A DNA stretch of 64,000 nt, taken from positions 28,290,001 to 28,354,000 of the forward strand of contig OX467086.1 in NCBI GenBank assembly GCA_950106755.1. Reading direction: 5' to 3'. This stretch comes from Climacium dendroides (taxonomy: Eukaryota > Streptophyta > Bryopsida > Hypnales > Climaciaceae). The notes beneath the pieces are model-generated. The model ran no database searches, was not told the origin of the DNA, and saw nothing but the letters and a program-made list of their open reading frames with translations. The translations under genes were made by a program, and so were the position numbers. Positions within the stretch are counted from its first letter, which is position 1; the number at the start of each line of letters is the position of its first letter. This document shows positions 55,958 to 64,000 of this stretch, piece by piece.

Positions 55958-58681
55958 CTATTTGCCGCCAACCTTCCCTTTGCAGTCTAAAGGAATTAAA
56001 CCAGCAACACTAGCAATGACTGCTATATACTGTTCTTCCCAGATTGTATTTGCACCCACCACATCTTTCAATTTATATTCATCTCCATTAGGATTAGGAT
56101 GCATTAGATCAACAAAAAACCCTGGTGCATGAGCAACGTCAAGCCTATACCACCTATCCGGAATAGGTTGTCCATGGTACATTTGAGGGCCTGCACCACC
56201 ACCTACACTCGTGATAGTTCCTGATGCTACTATTTGCTGTGGGGCTGAAGGATTCAGAAGTGAGACTCGTTGTCCTATTACAAATTGTACCACATAAGAA
56301 GAAATCAAAAATATTCTTAAGAAAAAGTACAGAAAAAAATTTGTAATGATAGAAAAAAACCATCTACAAAAGGACATTGTGAAAGTTCTATACATGTGTT
56401 ACTCACTTTGTGTTTGTTTGGAGATTCCACATTTCGACGTCGTGCAGGTTGCATCTTCATCCTTAAGATTTCCTTCTTCGCTGCAGGCTTCTGCAACTAC
56501 ATACCACAATCACAGTCAATGCATCTACAAAAATTACAAGCACAAAAGAATTCATAGTAGTCTTTTCAAATTCAAATCACTTGTCTTATGCTTTTCTCTC
56601 TCACCTCTCGATCCTTCCCTCTTCTTAGCCGTGAAGAGATGGAACCTTCATTGACAAGATTCTGCGGGACTTCATTAATGGCGGTATTACTATTCAGTAC
56701 CACTAAGTCAACTTGAGCATCAGTGGTGCCTTCAACATCTCTTACTTTTCGTTGTGGACTATCGTGTTCTTCCATTTCAACAATCTCTTTAGTGGTCTGT
56801 TCACCTTCTCCAGGCTCCAAGGTAGAGTTCACTATTAACTCATCTGGATCAGTACTCGCATTTATCTCTTCTCCTGTTGGGTGAGTAGGCTATATACAAG
56901 CAAAGTCATATGGATCAACAACGTTGATCTCTCTAGTAGCTACAATAGGGTCTACTGGGTTGGCAGCTACAACAGGATCCACTGAATTGGCAATGACAAC
57001 AGGATCTGATGTTGTCTGCTTTAAAAATTTCAACAACGCTAACTGCATCCCTTCAACAGCCTTGGTATTTCGATCTGTACTTGCCAACACATCAACTCGA
57101 AAGTCTTGAAATTCATCAAGTCTTTGTTCCAAAGCCATCACTTTTGCATGGAGTGAAGAAGATACCACCTGTGTTTCACACACAAACACAAAAAAATAAT
57201 TTAACATGTTCATATAAGGTAAGATTATTATGCGACTTCTATGCAAGTGCTACTGAACTTCAAGTACTACACTGAACACTTAACTATTGTTTACAACTTT
57301 TATGACTTGTGCATGACTACGATAACATATTTTTAGATTGTAACTTATGAACAACATTTTAATGAGTAATCTACAACTTCTATGAGATTCCTACTCACAA
57401 AAAAAAACGAACTCAAATGATGAAGCCTACTTACCGATGACCCTGAAGCTTGCAATCCTTCTGCAATGTCAGTGAGGCTAGGACTTCCTTCACTCCCTTT
57501 TGTCTGATAGAAGGCCAACATTTCTTTATTTTGTTAAAATGATTTGGAAAGATGATACAAAACATTCACAAATTCAATTGCACAAACACTATGAAAGTCA
57601 ACAATTTGCATGAAAAATGGCTGACCACATCATATTCTTCCCCTGCCTTCCCTCGCCGCCCACGTTTAGAAACATTCTGCACTTTCCTCCGGGCATTGGT
57701 CATCATCTCAGATTTCTTCACTTGATCACCTCCACTCCAGTATTCCTTCAACTGCTTCCACTGGCTAGGGTGAATACGCACTAGACAATCGTCATCTTTT
57801 CCTGGAACACATAATTTCTTCAACTTATGCCTCTCATTCTTCAAAAACCTTTGCACTGCGTTCCGAAAACCCATGTTGCTAAGGGGATTTCCCAAATATT
57901 CGAACTCATTATCCATGGTGTCCCTCAACTTCTGTAAAGTGTGGGGCTTGTGTTCACTCCAGTCAATGACGCTCACATCAAGGATCAAAGGGGCAAAGGC
58001 CCTCATACTTTGATCCCAAGCACTCTTCCCGGAAGAAGATGTATCAATCTCTCCATTCAAATTCACATGCACTACACTTGGTTTCTTCCCAATGTCACTT
58101 CTAGCTTTTGATTTCTTCTCATACTGTTTCTGCAATTGGTGCCTAGTAGAACGCCCCATACTATCTGACTGCCCTTTGCATGCAGTTGATTGTGAAGGAA
58201 CCCTAGCAACTTCGGATTCAACCACAGCCCGCTCCGGTTGTGGCACTGGTTGTCTTGTACCCTGACCACAAGGAAGTGTAGGATTCACAAGTCTTGCACA
58301 TTTCTTCCTGTTACTCAAGGCTTCCTCACCATCATCTTTGCATTTGTTGGCTTTGTTCCCTGCAAGACAAGAGTATAATACCATTAGTATTGTTTGAATT
58401 TAGAATAAATATAGAAATCAAAGTCAATTTCCATATAACCTTGTATTTTCTTGAAAGGAAATTCATATCTATAAAATTCATCAAAACTCACCATCTTCAT
58501 TGATGGAAGAGTTAGATGTGTTGGTCTCCTCTGAAGTGGACATGTCATCTTCGTGGCTTGCACCTACATTGATAGCCTCTGTGGCTTTGTTGTCGACTCT
58601 TGTATTCTTACGAGTAGCCAACGGCTGAAGTTGAACTTCACGGTCCTTCGTACGCTTCCGCTTTGAAATAGAAGCTCCACT
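55958..58681 (-). pseudogene. Transposase_24/DUF8039-type gene (CACTA-associated)
   Basis: Exons from GT-AG sites on the minus strand: 58681-58494 (basic, Ser/Asp-rich), 58361-57650, 57506-57434, about 57173-56593, 56487-56410 and 56281-55958. The second exon carries LRDTMDNEFEYLGNPLSNMG, then LVRIHPSQWKQLKEYWSGG and ARRKVQNVSKRGRRG, the layout of plant Transposase_24 (Ptta/En/Spm) proteins. The fourth has a coiled coil (LHAKVMALEQRLDEFQDF). The last exon (GQRVSLLNPSAPQQIVASGT; DEYKLKDVVGANTIWEE) matches DUF8039, which usually accompanies CACTA transposases. The protein would bind element DNA and has no nuclease motifs of its own. A TAG at 56890-56892 interrupts exon four while the frame continues sensibly. 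The first exon and promoter are not identified. Confidence 0.72.
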
Positions 58682-58689
58682 ACAAATAA

Positions 58690-61600
58690 ACTAGCAATTT
58701 CATTAGCAAAAAATGCAAAGCACAAATACACTTGTCAATGAAACTGCAGGAAATTTCCAATACTACAATAACACTTCAGCTGGAACACTAAGTTGCAACT
58801 ACTTTACAAAAACACTACAATTACATTGCAACTAGAATGGGCGTAATTTGTAATTGCATTGTCACTAATTTTCAACTTCATTACAACTATTTTGCATCTA
58901 CGAATTGGGACCTACATTGCAAGTACATGACAAGTACACTACAACTACTGTGTAATTTCAAGAACTTAACCACCTACTAATGCAGAGCATTATTTCATTC
59001 CTGTTAGTCCTTTCCAAACAAATGCAAAAAGTAATCAGGATCTGGACATTATGACCATTAATAGCAGCCGGATTACAACGTATATTGGGAAAGGTGTAGC
59101 TCGATCATTTTTTCCTAGTTCAAATACAGACGACGACCGAGTTTTGAGAATGCGTCGATTAACTTGATTCACAACAAAATTTCCACAGAGAGGATAGTCT
59201 CATAGGAGTACAAGAAGACTATAGCGAACTCCAAGTTCCAATTTCTAGAGAGTCTCTTACAATTCCTTTGCTGCTTCTTCAATTGGCTGTATGGCAACAG
59301 CTAGCTCCGCTATTCTGGCATCTCGACGCAATTCCATCTCTGTCTTCTGATAGTCACTAGAAGCCATGTCGTCCAAATTCTACTGACCTACATCCAAAGT
59401 CGCACAATCAATGTGAGGCCACGAAAGGGAATTCAATGCAGAATTAAAATTCATTGAACATCGAAGACGAGCACAACCTGCAACAAGCTGCAGATGAGAG
59501 GACCACAACTTGCAAGTGAAGGCAAGAAACGAAAGAAATTCAAAAGTATGCCGTTCGAGAGACGAACCTATGAAATCGTAATGCTTCTGTGCTCACGTCT
59601 GTACAAAGCTCAATTCTGCAACTCACGAAGGTGTGGAACGCAACTGCAGCCAAGAAAATCACCTCATGCCAACGTTGTCCTCCCCTATACACACAGAAAT
59701 GACGGAGTACCAAGATCAGACGTTCCTGAAGAGGTTAATGAGGTACCTCTGAAAGCACCGTAGCCTCATGCACAAAACACAGTCGGTATTACTCTCTCCG
59801 CAAACGAAATGCAATGAAGCTCCAGCATCACTCGTAAGCTGATTCCAATTCTTTCCACAGAACTTTCCAATTCCTCTAGGAGGTGTGATTCTGAACCCAG
59901 TACCTCGTACCCTCCAATTCCTCTGGGAGGTGTGATTCTAAACCTAGTACCTCATACCTTCGAATAGAACCCTGGAATTTGCGATTGAAAGTAAAATGAG
60001 ATCTCACAGTCACCACAGATGGCACGCAACTTCACGCAGAGCAGAAGCCGACTGCTCCACCCCAAATCTAGCGCATGAACCATACAATATTGTAGTCCAT
60101 GCCTGAGATGTTAGTAAATACCATGAATTAGAATTTAGCATGTGTAAGCTGCAGAAGTAAGGTTGTACTTTTTTTATTTCAGGAATCAATGCTGAAATGG
60201 TGTTGTCTCTCGAACGAAAGTATTATAGAGAACAGGGGAAGGCATTGAGGGTCAAGAGGCATGTTGTTGCAACTCACGACGAGACCTCCTTGTGCATGCA
60301 GCTTCAACATGCGACAACAACGGAGCATGGGCGTATCTACTCTTTTTTTTTGCTTTTCTGTGTTACTATCAATGTGTTACTATCAAACTCTTTCAGATGA
60401 GTACAAGATAGAGCGGATGATTGCAATAACTAATAAGAGAACAGAAGCGGCATCCTGTATGTCCCATCGGACGTTGCGGCTAAGATGCCAAACGAACTTG
60501 TGGAAGAGAGAGAGAGACGATTTCAGGGTGAATTCCAAACGGGTCTGATGCAAATGAAGCACAAGAGGACACCTCGTAACAATTCGTGGCTCCATAAAAA
60601 CGAAAACTGAAAACCATATCTCTGGCAATACAATTGCAAAGTATTCCACGTTACATTGCGGCAATAGAAGGTGAAGTTCGAATGAATGTGGTTAACTTAC
60701 CTGAACCACGGGACAAGAAGTCTCTTTCAACGATGCTCTCCAATACGGAGACGAGGGCGCTCACCGATCTGTAGCAGCAATCAAATACAAGCGGAAACCC
60801 TAGAAGATAGAGAACTCCCTGATATGCTGAGAAAGTAAGAACTGGACTTCACAAGCAAGAACTCCCTGAAGCTCTGGAAAGCGAGAACTCCCTGAAGTTT
60901 TGGACTATAGCGACCTCCTTGAAGCTTTGGAAACCGAGAACTCCCTGACGCTTTGGGAAAACAACACAGAACCCCAGCAAAAGCAGAGAACGATGCAATT
61001 GCAGCCCAAAGAAAGTAGCGGCAAAACGAGGGTTCCGAATCAAATTGCAGGCCTGGATCGTTGACACGTCACCTCCTACCTTTGACCGTGGCCGTGCTCG
61101 TAAGCCCGCGTTCTAGTTCATCCGTATCACCAGGTCGCACGCGTTCTAGTATCATCTCGTAAACTAGTAGCCTAGCTATCGCTCCACGTACATTCATTTC
61201 TGTTTATCACATAAAAGTACCTTATTAGGTGGTACTCTATTCAGGCAAACCAAAATGTTCAGGCAAGACCGAAGAATTTATAACTGGATAGCCTTGACTC
61301 CCTTGAGAGTATGCTTAGTACTCTTTAAGGAAAACACTTTGTAGTGGGATGAGGGCTCACCACCAACTGGGGATTGCAGTTGGGCAGGCACAAGAGTAGT
61401 AACAGTGGAGAACAAAAGCGTAGAATTAATGTCTGGACAGTGGAAGAAGCAGGTGCTGCGATTGGCAGCCATCAAGGGCAAGGAGGCTCACCATGGATCC
61501 AAATCTCACAGAGAGGATATGGTGCTCAACAGAAATGCACAAATCTTCATACTTCATTTGGGCGGTCGTAAAATTATATCTTCTCGGTCTCCTTCCATTT

Positions 61601-61700
61601 TGCGCAGCTCTTAATTCTGAAGGTGAAGGTGTCCAACTCTTAGCCTGACAATTGTGTAGTTTTGAATTAGTATTATTTTTTCAATGGAAGGGTGAACGTC
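58690..61700. other. Sequence between the TE genes and the LRR gene
   Basis: It contains a diluted TGCAACT repeat (58740-58970), a 47-bp direct duplication (CCAATTCCTCTAGGAGGTGT at about 59867 and 59914) and a run of about 34-bp units with GAGAACTCCCTGAAGCTTTG (60835-60960). A plus-strand open stretch at 60184-60330 (INAEMVLSLERKYYREQGKA) looks like a possible exon, but I recognise no family. Nothing else is supported. Confidence 0.4.
60184..60330 (+). other. Possible exon of unknown gene
   Basis: After a T-rich tract and TTTCAG the frame reads EMVLSLERKYYREQGKALRV and HVVATHDETSLCMQLQH. The amphipathic, charged composition is protein-like and the acceptor is good, but no domain is recognised and no partner exon was found. 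Confidence 0.25.
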
Positions 61701-61745
61701 ACTAGGATGAAATTTAACAACAATGTCGATGACGGACCTATGCAG

Positions 61746-63204
61746 GATTTGCGCTCGCCGACTTCCGAAATAATGTCCTAGATCCTGGCAGAGTGCTCCG
61801 CAGCTGGAATTATTCCGATGAATCACCTTGCAAGTGGAGAGGCATTGTTTGCGACAATGTCACGAACCATGTCATCAGAGTGTACCAAACCCGTCATACT
61901 TCTTGTATCCTGCTCGTCAGAAATATTAAATTGTTTATGAATATCAAATGAGGTTAGATGCATCTTGCTGAATTCAAATGTGTACCTGATTCTCTTTGTT
62001 GTGCGCAGAAACCTGCCAAGAGCTCGCTTGAGTGGTACGATCAGTCCTCAGCTCACAAAATTGCCCCAACTGCGTCGCTTGTAAGCCTAATCATCATATC
62101 ATGTTTGCAATGTAATGAAATTGGTGCAACGCCATTTCTTCAGAATAGCACTCCAGTTTTTTGGATTGTACTTTCTTGATGGCTGACCTTGGGAAGACAA
62201 CATTGTGACAGGGGCCTGCACTTCAACAATCTCACTGGCGTTATTCCGTCATCGATTGCAAATCTAAAATACTTGCGGGCCCTGTGAGCATTTACAATTC
62301 TAACCTCTAGGCACGGTTGAAACATTATTGAAAACAAAATGGCCATTGACTGTTGAGGTTCTTGCAAGCAGGATTCGTTAATCTGAATTGTCACGTGGAA
62401 GATAATTCTCCTATTACTATATTGCAGGTACTTGCACCAGAATAACCTGACGGGATCGTTACCTGGTGCATTAGGTGTCATGCCGGCTCTTCGAATATTG
62501 TGAGTTTCTACGTTCCCATGTATCTTGAGTGCTGCTGCTCCTTGTTTGCACTAACTCTTGTTTGCCATGGCAAGCTCTGAAGACACTGGCAAGTTCACAG
62601 TGAAGCATGACTTCATTTGTCTCGTTATTAATTGAATAAAAAACCTACAGCTCAGACGAAATGATAAGTCTAATTCAAGTTCCTTCCTAACTGCTTGCGT
62701 AACTCCCTAAACTTGCTAGAGATGTTTCGGGAAACGAGCTGGAGCATTCCATTCCAGCAAGCTTTGCTAGCATGACCCACCTCAAGTTCTTGTAAGCAGC
62801 ATCCCTCCATTTCCAAAATGCATATTTTTAGTTTGTGGATAATGTAGTTCATTTCCTTGTTTACATGCCAATGTTAAAGTGTTGAACATGAGCAATTTAA
62901 AATTGAGACTTACATATTTTGTTGAAGAAAACTTAAATTGGAGAGCTGCTTTGCTGACTTTACCAGGAACTTGTCTGACAACTTGCTCTCCGGAGAAGTT
63001 CCAGGTGGAGCTATGCTTCATTTCTCAGCATCCTCGTAAGAGTCTCAACCGTTATAGCACATTTTAGGATGACATCTTTCAAGATGCTGCTGGTGTGGAG
63101 ATTATAGTATGCTCATGTTACATTCTTGTGGTCACATTACAGCTTCGCAGGTAACAGTCTGCTTTGTGGGAGCTCCTTGTTGGGCTTGCCTGGGTGCGGA
63201 AAAG
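61746..63204 (+). CDS. LRR receptor-like kinase gene, ectodomain exons
   Basis: Seven consecutive exons are visible: 61746-61881, 62009-62080, 62212-62283, 62428-62499, 62720-62791, 62967-63035 and 63143-63204. The first is the LRR N-terminal cap (FALADFRNNVLDPGRVLRSW, then SPCKWRGIVCD). The next four are exactly 72 bp, each one 24-residue leucine-rich repeat, all split after the second base of a Leu or Val codon (for example LHFNNLTGVIPSSIANLKYL and LHQNNLTGSLPGALGVMPAL). The sixth is a partial repeat (NLSDNLLSGEVPGG). The seventh has the FAGNSLLCG motif that ends such ectodomains. This one-repeat-per-exon layout and five-repeat length fit FEI/SERK-type receptor kinases at the plasma membrane. 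The signal-peptide exon, transmembrane segment and kinase were not found; after 63204 no acceptor gives a convincing continuation before the window ends. It may be truncated or simply continue. Confidence 0.75.
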
Positions 63205-63664
63205 GTCAGTCCTCTTTCCTCTGCACAGGTTTGCGTTTGCCTTGGGTTTAGAATAAGCACAATCTTCTGTGTAGTACTGTTTGACAGCCCAGGCAGCAGA
63301 TCGCTGCAGCTCTGCCACTGCCTTTTGATGGATTTGGAGACGATTCACATTTGTCGTAAAAGTGACGGTGCCAGCACCAATGCTCCTATCACTGACACGT
63401 AGCTGTGTTCCAGCATATCTAGGAACGCCCGACCCATGGTGGCCCCAAATTCCCACAAATGGCCAAACATAGTATCGTCCCGAAGTACTTGGTCCAACTC
63501 ACACTGAAGCCAAACACCAGATCAACCTTGTTACTAAGACTGTAATTGCAGATTGGACGACTAACAATTTGGAAGTCATACATGCTTCGTGCAGGTTTAC
63601 ATAAGGCATTGCAGAAAACGATATCAGGGTTCCAAGGAAGATATAGCACAATTAGTCTCACCTG

Positions 63665-63999
63665 CGGAAACATTGAGAATACCAGAATAAAGTATACCAA
63701 ACCACCAATAACGTCAAAACGCCAGTTTTTCTTCCGAAACTTCAAGATGTTTCCCCATGCAATCTGTAGAAAAGGTTACAAAATCCATTCATAAGTTCCT
63801 GGCTCTTGGCAGATTATCTGATTGAACTTTATGTTTTGAATTTGCTGCTTTGGTGCACCATGTCGTGTATTGTGAAATATTGTTTATCTTCAAGATAGAC
63901 ACCGGAAAAATTTGACGGAGTAAGGCTGACGTACTTGTTCAGATTCTTTGAGGGAAGGGTATGCAAATTTTTTCTCATATACGCCATCCTGGAATTTAT
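63665..63999 (-). other. Possible exons of an unidentified membrane protein
   Basis: On the minus strand an open stretch at the window edge reads KFQDGVYEKKFAYPSLKESE then QVRQPYSVKFF. After a good acceptor (TTTTCTACAG, about 63771) comes WGNILKFRKKNWRFDVIGG and a hydrophobic LVYFILVFSMF segment, ending at CAG|GTGAGA (about 63665). The pieces look like exons of a membrane protein, but I cannot name the family or connect the frames with certainty. Confidence 0.3.
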
Positions 64000-64000
64000 T

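Noticed and set aside
63118..63456. Minus-strand open frame of 112 codons
   Set aside because: It overlaps the well-supported LRR exon at 63143-63204 on the other strand and has no family motif.

Overview
This window is nuclear DNA from a land plant. Gene structures use GT-AG introns, the intergenic DNA is AT-rich, and nearly all recognisable coding sequence belongs to plant transposable-element (TE) families: Ty3/gypsy-type gag-protease, Mutator-like, two hAT types, CACTA/EnSpm, PIF/Harbinger, Helitron, and the DUF7869 and Transposase_24/DUF8039 families. My impression, from memory of similar proteins, is a seed-free plant (bryophyte, lycophyte or fern) or a gymnosperm. I cannot fix the species. 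The only likely host gene is the 5' half of a leucine-rich-repeat receptor gene at 61.7-63.2 kb.

Layout. 0.26-1.44 kb: a broken coding remnant on the minus strand. 2.5-7.4 kb: a hAT (DUF659) transposase remnant on the minus strand, split by a non-autonomous CACTA element (2978-5366; TSD GCT; palindromic 38-bp tandem array inside). 7.8-9.45 kb: GC-rich and 83-bp minisatellites between direct repeats. 9.87-12.14 kb: a nearly complete zf-TTF hAT transposase on the minus strand. 13138-37414: an LTR retrotransposon in minus orientation (LTRs 1691 bp, TSD ACCGG) with gag-protease but no reverse transcriptase or integrase. 37.4-49 kb: gene-poor AT-rich DNA with Helitron and Harbinger remnants and a foldback element. 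50.3-54.0 kb: DUF7869 transposase-like gene on the minus strand. 54.2-55.7 kb: TGCAACT minisatellite. 55.96-58.68 kb: Transposase_24/DUF8039 gene on the minus strand. 61.7-63.2 kb: LRR receptor exons on the plus strand.

The most interesting object lies inside the LTR element. A 15.34-kb Mutator-like element (about 18048-33388) has interrupted its gag and is flanked by a 10-12 bp direct repeat. Its two genes are divergently transcribed. Rightward is a transposase with a GCM/FLYWCH-like zinc region, a DDE core and a C-terminal SWIM finger (28502-32316). Leftward is a gene of about eleven exons (23610-18620) that combines a ParB/sulfiredoxin-like domain (FFICDGNHRRLAW) with a permuted beta-class DNA methyltransferase fold whose motif I and motif IV are degenerate. 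ParB-methyltransferase pairs are familiar from phages. I know of no description of one as the accessory gene of a plant Mutator element. Paired foldback hairpins and a 217-bp tandem duplication occupy the shared central region.

Almost every open TE frame carries one or more in-frame stops that a single C-to-T or G-to-A change could have made from a Gln, Arg or Trp codon. That fits decay of cytosine-methylated DNA. The two LTRs nevertheless look almost identical, so the already decayed LTR element, and the Mutator-like element nested in it, seem to have moved recently using proteins supplied from elsewhere.
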